From: Allacma fusca
Taxonomy: Eukaryota; Arthropoda; Collembola; Symphypleona; Sminthuridae
NCBI GenBank assembly: GCA_947179485.1
Contig: OX359245.1
Coordinates: 20,881,067 to 20,945,066 of the forward strand
Length of the DNA stretch: 64,000 bases
Direction of reading: 5' to 3'
This document shows, piece after piece, positions 1 through 11,784 of the stretch (position 1 is the first letter of the stretch; each line of letters opens with the position of its first letter). The position numbers and the translations under genes are program-made. The notes beneath the pieces are model-generated. The model was given only the letters and a program-made list of their open reading frames with translations. It did no database searches and was not told where the DNA came from.

Positions 1-914
1 ATTTGAAATAATTTACCAAGTGACCTGAGGCTCCGCGATTGCTTACCAAATGTGTTCCAGAAAATGTTAACTATAAGCACATTCTTATGAAACGGGACTC
101 CGACAACGTAGCGTATTAACTTAGTCAGTAAGTTGTCGGTGCTTCCCGCACAACTGTTTTCATGGGATGCATACAGGGATACTGCTACTGGAAATTCGTT
201 GGGCGTTTTATCGAAAATCCGAACGCGTGTCCTGCAGAAATGCGCTATGACCCTCTTGCCATATGCCTTTTCCTATATGAACATTCCCAACTGGTTGCAA
301 TATTGACCCTTCGAACATATTCAGTTAAGCATTCAAATATTTATATTCAAAACCATTAGAGTAAACTTACATAAATACCCACACAATAAGCTCCAAAAAT
401 AAATAGGGAAAGCTGGGTTCGGTACAGTATCCATCTAAAAAATAGAAAGAATTTAAATTCATTTATATTGCTTTAAACCTAAATTAATAATGATATGACA
501 GCTTGAAACCTGAAATACAATTATACAGCATACGTAAGTAGACATTTTAAAACGTGAATAAAGGGATGTAACTATTGCTGACTAAAATATATGTTAGTAA
601 TTAAATACTCAGGAGAATTCAACTACTGGTTACAATTATCTTCATTTCATTCAAAAAAAATTAATTTCAGAACTTTTATTTAAAATTAAGCAGGAAAGAA
701 CCGTCCCACTCCACTTTAGAAACCTGCAATAATGAATTGCAATTCAAAACCTGAATTAATACAAAAGTAAAGTAAACTACTAATACTATTTAAATTATTT
801 TGAAGTAAAAGAACTATTTAAAAGCGTGCCCATAAATTTATTGTAGCCTTCGTCTTCAAAAAAGGTTGATTGTGAAATTCCATCCAACGTGTTCTGGTTT
901 TATACGTAAAATGA
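1..914. other. AT-rich sequence without recognised genes
   Basis: No open frame above 65 residues, no splice-bounded exon and no clear repeat structure is visible. The short frame at 162-359 has no recognisable domain and looks like chance. Confidence 0.5.
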
Positions 915-1975
915 AGAGCAAAAAATTAATTGAAAGTGTCAATAAAACTAGGAATTATTGGTAGCATAACAAGACCTATTTGCTGAGAATTATTCTCCAG
1001 TAAATCAAGGCAATATTCGAGGAGGTATTCGACAATGAGCGAACATTCAGAATGTATGTGCATAAAGTTTTTGCCTAATGGGATTTACGCGTCAACAAAA
1101 ATGCTTTTAGATCACGGCTTCCGTTAGGGCTGGGATAGGGAACGGGACAAAGTTTTATTACCATGTTATTTCTGGGCAGAATCCAGGTGAGCTTTTCAGT
1201 CCCGAAGATTTCGGGACGGGGCGGAACAATAAATCGAGACAGGAAAAACTACAGTACAGTATACAATTGCTGTAAAAATTATTATGTTTGGGAATAGTTC
1301 CAATTAAAAGTTCTTATTCTGTACGTGAATTCATTTCAAAGTAAACTTTCGCTCTTAGTGGAGGTGCTTTTATTTAACTAGTGAAATGTGGAGCATTCCT
1401 TTTGAGATTCGGATTGTGAATCGGGATGGTACGTCCCGAAGATTTCGGGATGGGATGGAATTGTCTGCTAGACAAAAAGGTCTATGCTACTTAGATTCAT
1501 GTATTTTAATTGTTTGATGATTGTGCTTGTTAAGTTTTTTTATTATTTTAAAATTTTGGTCGTTCAAAATAAAATCACTGCATAGTGTTCCTACAAATAT
1601 TCAGCTGAATTGTTCCTATTGTTTCCCGAACATTCCTCCAGAAGAACAAAATATGTACTTCACCTATTTTAGATTTACATCAATGACAGGAATATACAAT
1701 TATTCAACGACGTTTCAGTTTGCTGTCGTGCATACTAATTTGACCTTTATGATAAATTGATATTAATGCTACTAAGATTTCTCTCAAATGCACATTGCAG
1801 GAACTTGCTCGGATTTAATGCGTAAGAATTAATTGGAAGAGTAAATAAAACTATTATTATAGGTAGCAATATATGGTCTAGTCGTTGAGAATTATTTTCT
1901 GGCAATTCAAGGAAACTTTAACTTGACCGCTAGTGAGCATTCTTGACCCAAGAATGCATATATAAAGCATATATT
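915..1975. repeat. Diverged direct repeat pair with a GGGACGGG-type repeat between
   Basis: About 0.15 kb at 915-1075 recurs in the same orientation, diverged, at 1825-1975 (shared words include AATTAATTG, AATAAAACTA, TTGAGAATTATT and AATTCAAGG). Between them the word CCCGAAGATTTCGGGA appears at about 1201 and 1435, inside a GGGACGGG-rich stretch (1126-1460). The same low-complexity vocabulary recurs at 43495-43640 and resembles 11785-12768. The arrangement could be remnants of one repeat family inserted twice; no target duplication was found. Confidence 0.45.
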
Positions 1976-3485
1976 GTGAGTTGCCGCGGTTATAATTATT
2001 TTAAATATTTCTTGTGCATTCGTCAACCACAATAAAAATATGTGCACATTGATTACCTTAGCATGAGTTTTTGCACTTCTGAGTCGTATTGCTTTTCCTG
2101 ATGTGTTGTGTTTTAATGCGTGTGAACTACTCGAACATTGGCAGCACGTAACAACTTGATATAACAATGTATACATCGTAATAATATTCCTTTCATCTTC
2201 TGAATATAGGGATTTACATGTTAAAAATGCTATTGGAAAACAAGATAAATCTAACTATCGGAATGTTCTTGTAAACATGGGGTATAAAAGATTTTGAAAT
2301 ATTGTACTCACCAGTCTGCCCTTTAAGAAATTTAAGAACACGTGAAAACAAAAGCAATTGAATTAGTTTAAGCATACTCAGTCACTCGAAATGTATAGGA
2401 TCCTATACCTAAAATCTATAGGATGACTGTATCAGATTTGCGGAAGTTATCTCCAACAATTTTGCTAGAGGATCCTATACTTTCACATAGTTACTGGTTC
2501 CAACCTCGTATGGGATTTTCCCTAGCTTTTCCTATAAATGAATATTTATAAATATCTTATTCACTTCTCTACCTCGACTCCATTTTCCTCCAAACTTAAA
2601 ACTTCACAGCTATCTTTACTACAATTAGTTTAATTTTAAGACAATTGTAAATTGTTGCAGTATTTACAATTGTCTAAACAAGTAAGCTAACTGCTACAAA
2701 CATTTGCATACATATACATCTGGAAATGACACCCGTGTTATACCATACACTGTAGTTACACCATAGATGCACATCCTCATGAGGATAGAGTGCAGCACTC
2801 GCACTCATCGTACTCATGAGTCTACTTTGAGGACGAGTACATTATATTAAAACCGTGCACTCATAATCATGAGTGCGAGTACATATCATAAATACGTTTA
2901 CTAATAACGTGCCAAGACGAAAACAATAAAATGTACTCATTTTTATCAAATGCAATACTCTGCCCTCTGCTGCACAAAATGTAATTTAATGCTATGCTTG
3001 CATATATGGTATGTATACACATATGTTTACAATGACGCATAATAGAGACGAAACAAAATCGTTTTGTGAGTATCGGTGTAGTAGTGTTCGGTGAGAATTG
3101 CAGCCATTAATATTTCAGCCATAATAGGGGATCCTTGGCGCGCTTCTGTCGAATCACACGTACATTTATTTATTTCTCAAAATCTTAATCCAAATTCCGA
3201 CTCAATGCAACTTAAGTTCAAGCTACAAGAACCGCGTCTGCTGTTTATTTTCACCCCTGGACAAGAGTCGCTTTTCACTTTCTGTTCCCGGGTACACCTG
3301 GCTAGTATATAGCAATCTGTTTTTGGCAAAAAAAGAAAACGCTGGAGGAGTTTCTCGGGCCACTGCTCAGGAACTTCTCTTAGAAACTTTGCTCGGATTC
3401 TCTTGTTTTTCATAGGATTCCCCTGCGTTTGTTCCATTGCAACGGATTAACCAAGTATCTGCTCCTATTTCACTATCATCTGGGG

Positions 3486-4435
3486 ATGGTTCTCACAAGA
3501 TCTCCGTCCGGTGAATACCGGGAAATGTCCACACCATCTCAGCAGAAACCAAAAAGTAAAGCATCTTCCGACTCTGAGACGGATGATGTAATACCCGAAA
3601 CTCATAGAAAGGAAATGAGACAAACCCCGGATTCGTTCCCTATAACAGAACTCACTAGCCTTGCCCATCTGATCCTCTCTACCAAAGCAGATTTGCTGGG
3701 TGAAATCCGAAATGTGGAATCCAACTTGGTTTCTCGTCTCGACATTAAGGTCCAAGCCCTCGAATCCAAATGTTCCTCACTTGAGATCTGCTTTGAACAA
3801 CAAATGGAAATACCTGAAGACCTGAAAACCAAACTTCAGTCCCAGGAAAAGGACATCGGCATTTTGAAGGCTCAGGTGCTTCGCTCGGTAAATGATTTCA
3901 AGATTCAAGGCAACGGCAACCGTTACCTCAATCTGATTGTTAAGGGTTTGCATGCTCCGTCAACTAACAACAACTCCGAGATTAGCTCCGTGGTCAAGAG
4001 TCACCTTTTACCCAAACTTTGGGACAAAATCGAAGATATTGAAAACTGCTATTCATGGTTCGAGTGGTCATTCATTGTGGCAAAACTAAAACTGAATTCC
4101 CAGCATCAGCAACCTACAACCGGTATGTACACTCTAAAATTTTGCTCCAAAAATAATTTCTGTCTCCTTAAATCCAGATGCTTACTGGCACCGGCATTTC
4201 AATCTCTGATAATTTACCCCACGTTCTGCAACTGATCAGCAGTCACCTGTTATCCAAAAGGAAAGAACTCAGATCTGAAGGGGTGAATTGCTCAGTACAC
4301 GCAAATAGGTACTTAATTATACGGCCACCAGGATCGGATGAAGAATTTTATGAGTCAGACGGCTCTACGCTCATTAGATTCCCAGGAATAGCAAGATACA
4401 AATCAAAACCTGCGCATCACCCAACATACATTCGA
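3486..4435 (+). pseudogene. LINE ORF1-like protein, frameshifted
   Basis: The frame starting MVLTRSPSGEY (ATG 3486; the frame is open upstream to 3429) encodes a polar, Ser/Lys-rich N-terminus, then a heptad-rich coiled coil (about residues 60-130) and an RRM-like segment beginning near GNRYLNLIVKGL. ORF1 proteins of Jockey-like and L1-like elements have this order and act as RNA-binding chaperones in the retrotransposition particle. Around 4170 the frame shifts: the continuation (GTGISISDNLPHVLQL, RKELRSEG) is in the frame of 4178-4438. One frameshift therefore separates it from a full-length ORF1 of roughly 315 residues. It is non-functional as it stands. Confidence 0.7.
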
Positions 4436-4462
4436 TAGGACACCGGCGGCCCTGTATCATCT

Positions 4463-5200
4463 TCTAAATTATGTAATATTATTTTCTGGAATTGCAACGG
4501 TATTAAATTGTTTTTAAATTTATGCTCCGCTGACAAAAAGGTATTTTTAAACGCTGATTTTATCTGTTGGGGGGAAACTTGGCTCACTCAACCTAACTGT
4601 ATCTGCCCCACTGGCGACTTTAAGGACTTCGAAATTTTTGTAAACCCTGCTTCCAGTCAGATTCATGCAGGAAGAGCAAGTGGAGGCCTCATTATTTTAT
4701 TAAAAATAATTTTAAAATTGTCAAACACTTTAACACATGATTTTTTATGCACGTTCGTTGTGAAACACCATGTAACCCATAAATTAATTATTTTATTTTT
4801 TGTTTATTTTAACCCTGGTAATGGCAATACTTTGTAGGCACATTGGGGGAGGTTATTGAGGATATTTCTGCAGAGTTCCCTGGAGAGATTATGCTTATTT
4901 TGGGAGATATGAATTCAAAGGTTGGTCATAGCAATTATTTTCCTGACCTAGATTTTCCGGCATTGACAAAAACAGATACAGTCCTGATAACATAATTAAC
5001 GTCCGAGGTAAACAAATGTTTGCTGATCTTACGGATCGGGACTTTGTATTGATCAATGGCCGTTGTCAAAGCGACTCACCGGCGAATTATACTTATATAT
5101 CACGCAATGGTTCTAGTGTCATTGATTTAGTATGGGCGAACCTCATTGGTCTTAATTATATCCATGACCTTCATCTTCTGGATATGCTCCTCTAACCCCA
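4463..5200 (+). pseudogene. LINE ORF2: apurinic-like endonuclease domain, broken
   Basis: Translation pieces match an exonuclease-endonuclease-phosphatase fold in order. They are an N-terminal IIFWNCNGI-type start (about 4478), FICWGETWLT with the conserved Glu-Thr-Trp (4559), GGLIILLK (4684), LILGDMNSK with the catalytic Gly-Asp-Met-Asn (about 4893), and SVIDLVWAN near the domain end (about 5118). This domain nicks target DNA to prime reverse transcription. At least two frameshifts, at about 4830 and 4980, interrupt it. Confidence 0.75.
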
Positions 5201-5255
5201 CCTCCCGATTTGGCCAGATCTTAAACACATCTCAGCCAACCCAAGCATTCTATCT

Positions 5256-7323
5256 GTGGTTAAGAAATCGATTTTAAAATGGTATGGTAGCTCCGAAGAA
5301 TATGTTAATTCTCTAAATGTTTCTTTATGTACAATTCCAGAAAATTTACCCCATAACAGTTATAACGATGCCATTTGCCAGGCCATTCGAAATGCAGCAA
5401 GGGACTCCAGGATCCAGCGCCGTGTTTCAGTTGGTGGTATAATAGCGCGAAACAAACCTTAGTTTGCTCAAGATTGCAGGATATCTAGTAAAAACATTTC
5501 GACCAAACTAAAGATTTTGCGTAAAAGGTTTTATTAACAACATCTCATCTGGAGTATCTTGAGGCAAAGAAATCCTAAGGTGACCTTACTAAATCAAAGA
5601 AAAAGAACCATATTGAACCCACGGCCGAGTCCTGGGAAGAATTGTATGCAAATGTTATGCCCGCAAAGCAGCCCCCAGTTTATCATATGTTTCGTACCAA
5701 AGTTGACTTTCTGGATTCAGAAATCTCGCCCGAGGAACTAGATTCGGCTCTTCAAAAGCAATAAAGCTGCGGGCTCCGACGGAATCAGCAATGAATTCTG
5801 GAAATCCGCTACTCTAGATTTGTGCCGTCACATTTTGTCACGTTTCAACCGTATCTTTTCCAGTGGCTCCACGCCCACAATTTGGTCCGAAATCGAAATC
5901 CTTACGCTTTTTAAAAAGGGCGACAACACCCTCCCTAATAATTACCGGGTAATAGCCACTCTTCACTCGTATTCTTTATAACTGGTTGTCCACCTGGTGT
6001 GAATCAAACTATATTCTCCCTGAAACCCAAGCGGGCTTCAGAAAGAATCGGGTTGTATTGACCACATCTTTTCCCTTCTGGAAATAATTCAATTAAAGCT
6101 CCAAACCCCGGTGGGAAATTATTCGCGCTTTTTATCGACCTATCCGGCACTTTTGATTCTTTGAACCATGACCTCTTTTGGAACAAGTTGGACAGCTTAG
6201 GGGTCCATTAATAATAGCGCTGTTCTTAAAGTGAGGGTGGGGGTGGCCCACACATCCCCTTATGAGATATCGCAGGGCGACATTTTGAGTCACCTACTTT
6301 TCACTTTGTATATCGCCGACCTCGATACATTCTTTGAGGAGAAAGGGGCCACACCAGTAGGTTTAGTGGGTCATAGTTTTCCGAAACGGGGGTATATAAA
6401 TGAGTCCTGGGGCTGGTATCTCAAGGGACAAAAAATTGATATTGTCTCGGAGTACACATATCTTGGAATTAAATATACATCTTTTGCTTCATTCAGAACA
6501 GCAGCAAAGGACATGAAGCGTAAAGCATTGTCTACTATTGGGCCCACACTAAAGATTCTTAATGCTTCGAGGACAGACTCATGGGAGTCAAGAATGAAAC
6601 TCCTTGACACTGTGGTCATTCCCCCGATGACATATGCCTCCGAAATCTGGTCTATCAATATCCCCTCTGAAATGGAAATTATTCAAACCCAATTTTTGTA
6701 GAAAATGTTATGGTTGCCTCAAAGTACTCCCTCATAAGCTCTGAGTTGAAACCGGAAGTGTAAAAGTATTTTTCCGGATTATAAGTGGGCGTTACGCTAC
6801 TGAGTCATTTACGACAGATTACGATCTGTTTGTTGCAACTATAGTTGCAGAAACAAAACTTAGTGGCCGAATTTTATCAGAGGCCTCTTAATCAAGCATT
6901 GCTTCTCCTCCGTTTCCGTCCGAATTCCAGTCGGCAGACTACCCTGCCGGCTTTTTCAAAACTATTGTAGCAACTATTTTTGATTCATTTGTGTATAAAG
7001 ATGTAGACAAAATCCATTCATCTACCTCCCTTCCTAAATATAAATTAATTAAATCGCACTTTTCAACCTCTAACTATCTCACCTACAATATTCCTTTCCA
7101 TTACATTCGTTTATTCGCTAACATCAGGTTGAGTTCTTCGACACTTTACACTACCAGAGTCAAATTCAAATTGTCACTTCCGGACCTCTGTATTGATTTT
7201 AACCTTCAGGAGCAGAATAACCTCCTTCATTTGCTAACGAGCTGTAGGATGTATGACCTTCACAGGCGTTCATTTTTGGAGAAATATTATATATCGTCGG
7301 CTAAACTTGCTAACCGGCTATAA
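5256..7323 (+). pseudogene. LINE ORF2: reverse transcriptase and C-terminal part, broken
   Basis: Recognisable reverse-transcriptase segments are CGSDGISNEFWK (about 5770), ILTLFKKGDNTLPNNYRVIA (about 5900), QAGFRKN (6028), FIDLSGTFDSL (6130), YEISQGDILSHLLFTLYIADLD (about 6261) and then EYTYLGIKYT (6451), followed by a thumb-like helical region to 6700. The catalytic YADD-type motif expected between the last two is missing. The tail 6991-7323 ends with NNLLHLLTSCRMYDLHRRSF, a Cys/His-type segment often seen near the end of such ORF2 proteins. Multiple frameshifts and in-frame stops are present. Confidence 0.75.
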
Positions 7324-7550
7324 TTTAAAATGCTTAAAACGAAGAACGGCTATAAAGCTGAAATCTCAAATGTGAAAACCGTCCGTAATTCCCCACTTCC
7401 TCTCATCTATGCGGACCGGGGTTTATGCTCTACAGCACATGGGAATTATGGCCGTGTTTCACTTTAGAGTTTGTAACGGGAGCGCTATAGCCGGTTTTCA
7501 TTTTAGGCATTTTAAATTATAGCCAGGTAGAAAGTTTAGCCGACGATATA
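7287..7550. repeat. Foldback repeat at the LINE 3' end
   Basis: About 60 bp at 7287-7350 (containing TATATCGTCGGCTAAACTT and TATAATTTAAAATGC) recur in inverted orientation at 7492-7550. The LINE C-terminal coding end is thus present twice, head to head, suggesting a local inverted duplication or twin-primed insertion. Confidence 0.6.
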
Positions 7551-7697
7551 TAATTATTAATCCGAAACCTCACTCCTGTCTCTATTTAAAAACCCTTCCA
7601 AGGATCTTATGTGCGATATTTTTAAATTTATCTTTAATTGTACGATTAGGAGTAACCTCATTTTCTCTATTTCTGTCAATGTTTGATGATCATACAT

Positions 7698-8337
7698 GCT
7701 GGACCCAAGATTTAAATCACTTTTGTTTGAAAGTAATTCAGTTTCATAATTTTATTCAAATTTTATGATTTAATTAGTGATAAGTAATGTAATTATAAAT
7801 ACTGCAAATGTAATCGGAACTACCACACTATAAAATATTGATTTTGTAGCTTCAGACGCACTCAAGCATGGATTTCAGTCCGGGACTTCCGCAATGAATA
7901 TTTTGGAAAGCCGATATTCAATGTAAAAGCGATGTTCAGGCCAACCTGGTCTCCCCCATCCGCCCAATGTTCAGACAAACGTTCAAACAAAACAAGGGTC
8001 TTTATTACAACATATAGCCTAGGTAAAACGACTCAAAGAATCAAATATTTTGGATCCAACAAAATAAGAAATCGATCGTTATATGGAGTTGCAATATGAA
8101 AAGGAAGATTCCAAACCATTAGATTTCTGGAAACTTAACGAATCTAATTTTCCGATCTTGAGCAATTTGGCCAGAATTTATTTAGGTTTTCCGGCATCCT
8201 CTGGATTGGCCGAACGACTATTCAGCATTGCGGGTGCTCTGCAACGTGCACCAGGATCTAATCTTCAATGGTCTCCAATTAAACATATTTTGTGCTACCG
8301 TGATTTCCGCATTGTTGAACTAAACCTTTACACATAA
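7698..8337 (+). pseudogene. hAT transposase remnant (LDPRFK motif and C-terminal dimerisation domain)
   Basis: A short piece at 7698-7749 reads MLDPRFKSLLFES, the LDPRFK block typical of hAT transposases. The frame at 8083-8337 encodes 84 residues with the hATC dimerisation signature: PLDFWKLNE, then FPILSNLARIYLGFPASSG, then LAERLFSIAGAL. In the family this domain holds the transposase multimer together; the catalytic RNase H-like core would lie upstream. That upstream part is missing or unrecognisable, so this is a dead copy. It belongs to the element with AGTTACAC duplications around it. Confidence 0.85.
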
Positions 8338-9991
8338 CGATTTCCCGCAGTTGGTCACCTGTGTTTTAGTTTAATATTTGTAGCCGTTGGAAGCATTTTT
8401 TATTTACTAATATTTTTAATCATTTCAAATTGATCGTTTCCTTTCCGTAAAAGTGTTCCAACTTTAGAAAACATTCTGAAGGTGATGCGTATTGTTTTAT
8501 TTACTTATTAACACAATAAAATTATATGTACAAAAAGATACGAGATAATGCTATTTGAATGTAATGCTGTTGATAAGGCAGGTATGTATATCAAATGCAT
8601 CTTGAGTGCGAGTGTCAGCATCAAATACTTGTCTTCTGTCCTCATGAGGACGAGTGCGAGTGCAGACTAGACACGTGAAAACATATGAGTGTGAGAATGA
8701 GTGCAGTTCATTCAATTCATATTGAGTGTGAAAGGGGTGCGAGAGCGAAAGAAAATGTGCATCTATAAGTTACACATTGAAATAACATGTAACTCTTCAC
8801 AAAATAAAATTGCCGCCATAACGCCACAAGCGAGTAATTCAACGTAAGAATCCAAAAAACAACAATAAACACACTGGTTATATTTTCTTATTCTGTATTA
8901 CTTTTACTAACTCTGAGTTAAAATTGAAATAACCTAAAGAATAGGTAAATCGATTTGACGTTAAGCACAATGAAAGAACATGTGAACGTCAACTGCTGCA
9001 GATGAAGTATGGCGAATTTGGCAGTTACAGTTTATGTCTTGTACAAACGCTGAGGAGCGCAGAATCCTTGTCAAAGCAAGTACGGGATTTTTTTAGAAAT
9101 TGAAGAATTTTAGAATTGTTCACTCAGCATATAGGATTTTTCTGGAAATGTCCTGTGGTACTCCAACTCGCAGGATATGTGGCACCGAACTTATAGGACT
9201 GTGAGAGGTAGGGGAGTTTATATGTAATTAACCGTGTGGTGGTAACTGTAATATAGAGAGCGACAAGTTATTTTGTGAAATTACCCCAACAAACCCTCTA
9301 CGACCTCATAATAATTATTGTATTAATGAGCAAATGAAATCCTTTAAAAAAAGAAATAATAATGCATGAGCGAAATGAACGTTTGATCCGCTGGTCCTCG
9401 CGGAAGAGATGAGATGACCAATAATAAAATGAGCTGGAACGGAGTGACTCTTATTGTTGGTAAAGTGTTTTAAAGTTAACTATTTATTACTCACATAATA
9501 TTTGTTCGCTACGGAAAATAATAATAAGAATGAGTAGCAACAAGGATATATTTCCTAACAACTAATTGTAAGTCTTAACTCGAAAGTTGCTCCAGAGTCA
9601 CAGAAGCAACTTCATGCCGCTTCCCAAGCCGGCGTGGCTGCGAGGTAGAACTGGAGAAATTTAAATGTTCAGTAGTTAGAGTATGAGGTTTCAGTGTTTA
9701 GCCTCATGCTGACATCAGTCACAGGAGTTTTTAAAAATCTTCCTGTGGTACCGTCAACTTAAAGGATTTTTCTGAAGACGTCCTATGGCACTCGACCTCG
9801 CAAAAATTATGCAACCCAACTTATTGGAATTTTCTAATAACTTCCTATGCCTTTACTTAAAAGAATCGCGTGCAAGTTTCAGACGAGCTGGATGATTTCT
9901 ATAAGATCATATATGGGTTATGGGATTTATGGTACATTTTCTGGCAGAACTTGCATCCTATAGAAATCCCATACAGTTTTGAGTGACTGGG

Positions 9992-11100
9992 TACATTAAA
10001 GTACATGCAACGAAGACGTATGCACGTTTGGTTCAAGTCATGGTCAAGTGTAGTTTTGGCAGCACATGATCATGTTCAAGTGACGCAAAAAGTACTTGAT
10101 TACTTTGCCATCAATTAATTAACGTAATTACGTGAACATGAATTTCCGTTGTTCAAGATCGTGTGAAAAAAATACTGGAATTCTGGAATTTACTTGACTT
10201 GAGCGCAGAACTGGTTATAATATGCTAGTGTACTATACAGTGTACCGTAACTGGCTGAAATGTAAGTTAATTTGACGGGAAATAGGAAAAGGTATTGGCA
10301 GAGACAGTTTGTGATAGTTTCCAGGGTGGCTTACAACACTATTTATTTTGAAATTCCAGCGGCTTTACGTTGTGGACATTAACAGTATGTCATATACATA
10401 TGGTGATTCGAAGAAGCAAATTGAAGCTTGAAACTGTTGAAGCTGGCTCTGGTGAAGAATTTGATACCGATGAAGAATCCGGCTCTAAATTTCAGGACCT
10501 TCGCACTAATTGTAAGTTGGTGGAGTTGGATAGTGTCCACTCCTAAAGGTGTTCGTGTTGAAGTTGAATGCCGTCGACTAAATCGTAATGATGATTGGTT
10601 TGAGTATTATTGAATATACCATGTGAATGTGAATCCCAGAATATTTTTATCTTTTAAAAAGTACCTTTAATCTTAACACCAGTGAATTTTTAGTATTACG
10701 TGTGTATATAATTTTGCCAAATTCCCAGCCATTTTAAATACGAGTAATCATCTCTTACAATTTACTATCGTTGCTTAATACATGTGCTTTTGTTGTCATT
10801 TTCTGCGCAATCAATAAAAGTTCAAACAAAGATTTTTAGTTTGAGATTTATTTAATTAGTACCAAAACACGGGCCGAATTCTCGGAAGACTAAACTACAA
10901 ACGTTTGATTCACAAATAAACACCCAAGTGTCTGAAAAATAAAAATAGTTTATAAAGCAGAATAATAAGTTCTCAATAGTAAAATTCACAACCAATAAAT
11001 TGATATAGTAAGCTAAAGTACTACTGTTCACCATGAAATACTTCCAACACTCAGAATAAGTCTATACCATAAAATTTGTATTACTTTTTCAAAAGAGTTT
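9992..11100. other. Mostly unassigned sequence with one possible small exon
   Basis: Apart from the candidate exon at 10387-10618 no coding, RNA or mobile feature is evident. An AATAAA-like word at 10813 follows that candidate. Confidence 0.4.
10387..10618 (+). other. Possible small exon or decayed ORF
   Basis: After an acceptor-like TTAACAG (ending 10386) a frame from ATG 10400 reads MVIRRSKLKLETVEAGSG and continues acidic (EEFDTDEESGSKFQDLRTN). A strong donor-like GTAAGT follows at about 10512. If read on, the frame stops at 10544, while the neighbouring frame downstream also looks protein-like (RLNRNDDWFEYY, stop about 10612). This could be one exon ending at the donor, or a decayed reading frame with one frameshift. 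No family is recognised. Confidence 0.25.
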
Positions 11101-11474
11101 TAATGATATTGAATCAATGTAGCAGCATGAATGGGGCCATTAGAGCTTCTACTCATAGGGGCAAATGGTTCGGTTTAAATACGTAGATGAAATGATGTAC
11201 GTCCTTCACCAGGTAGGGCAAAATGATTCGGTCAAGATTAGGTCAAATTTGCAAAGGTGTAATGGGTAGGTCACATTCACCCGTGCAATACAGTTCGCTA
11301 CAATTCAGTAGATAAAAAACTTTCGGTCAGTTTCATTCGGTGAAATGATCTCTGCATTACTGCCCGTGGCCGTATCCTGCTGTTATCTGTTAATTTAAAG
11401 CTTGCCGCGCTCATTTCACTGTATAGCATGCCGCTATGTACTATAATATTTCGCTATAGCCAAGGAAGCCGAGA

Positions 11475-11538
11475 AGCACAGTGAGCTGAAACCCTGTCGC
11501 AGAGGAGAGCTTTTTCAGCTCGCTCAGCTCACTGTGCT
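11475..11538. repeat. Hairpin: AGCACAGTGAGCTGA foldback
   Basis: AGCACAGTGAGCTGA (11475-11489) is the exact reverse complement of TCAGCTCACTGTGCT (11524-11538), with a 34-nt loop. It lies immediately upstream of a larger foldback. Confidence 0.7.
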
Positions 11539-11557
11539 TATATACCACCTGCTGACA

Positions 11558-11674
11558 GTCTACTAGAAGCTGAGTAGAGCATACAATATTAAGCAATTTT
11601 AGATTAGCGCTTTAATATATGGCGATAATCTAAAATTGCTTAATATTGTAAGCTCTATTGAGATTCCAGTAGAC
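11558..11674. repeat. 117-bp foldback with perfect 25-bp inner arms
   Basis: The inner arms 11582-11606 and 11626-11650 are perfect reverse complements (arm begins TACAATATTAAGC) around a 19-nt loop. The pairing continues with few mismatches to GTCTACTAG (11558) and its complement ending 11674. It may be a palindromic MITE or could form an RNA hairpin if transcribed; nothing shows transcription. Confidence 0.75.
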
Positions 11675-11696
11675 TTCCCAAGCGCAATTTTCTCTA

Positions 11697-11722
11697 CTAG
11701 TAGCAGCCCTGTGCTTCACAGG
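11697..11722 (-). mobile_element. Helitron-like 3' end (minus strand)
   Basis: Read on the minus strand, the hairpin CCTGTGAAGCACAGG (11708-11722) is followed by seven bases and then CTAG (11697-11700) with T next. A short GC-rich hairpin about 10 nt before CTRR, with insertion before T, is the Helitron 3' signature. The 5' end was not located. Confidence 0.45.
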
Positions 11723-11784
11723 AACAATTACTTGGAGAGGTGGTAGTGTGAGTGTAGAGGCTTAACCGCTTACAAATTAGTTTC

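Larger units (their letters stand above)
3066..7690 (+). mobile_element. Degenerate Jockey/I-type LINE (ORF1 plus ORF2 pieces)
   Basis: This stretch carries an ORF1-like coiled-coil frame followed by apurinic-type endonuclease and reverse-transcriptase pieces in the order expected of an APE-class non-LTR retrotransposon. The ORF2 part is broken into at least six frames by indels and stops. The reverse-transcriptase active-site segment (the YxDD region) between about 6360 and 6380 appears to be deleted, because the sequence jumps from the LYIADLD segment directly to the C-terminal YLGI-type segment. Exact ends and target duplication were not resolved; the limits are approximate. It sits inside the hAT element, so it inserted later. 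Confidence 0.75.
2762..8767. mobile_element. hAT transposon with 8-bp TSD AGTTACAC, split by a LINE
   Basis: A perfect 8-bp duplication AGTTACAC (2754-2761 and 8768-8775) flanks inverted ends CATAGATGCACAT and ATGTGCATCTATA. Both subterminal regions (2770-2880 and 8600-8755) are packed with GAGTGCGAGT/CTCATGAGGA-type words. hAT transposase pieces lie inside at 7698-7749 and 8083-8337 on the plus strand. An 8-bp duplication, the end sequences and the transposase remnant together make the hAT assignment firm. The coding region is destroyed by a non-LTR retrotransposon. A related family is at 26661-28370 (ends CATACATGGGCA). Confidence 0.85.
2377..9991. mobile_element. Outer TIR element with AGGAT-rich ends, TA-flanked, host of nested hAT and LINE
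   Basis: The left end CTCAGTCACTCGAAATGTAT (2377) is matched in reverse complement at the right end (CCCAGTCACTCAAAACTGTAT, ending 9991), giving about 30 bp of imperfect terminal inverted repeat, with TA on both sides (2375-2376 and 9992-9993). Subterminal parts (2395-2545, 9100-9230 and 9720-9960) are rich in degenerate AGGATTTTTC and TCCTATGG words in both orientations. A TA duplication would suit a Tc1/mariner-type or other TA-targeting transposase, but two bases can match by chance. No coding sequence of its own is recognisable; its interior holds the hAT element at 2762-8767. Confidence 0.55.

Noticed and set aside
915-1975. LTR pair suggested by the direct repeats at 915 and 1825
   Set aside because: The repeats are short and diverged and lack TG...CA ends, a primer-binding site and any gag-pol sequence between them.
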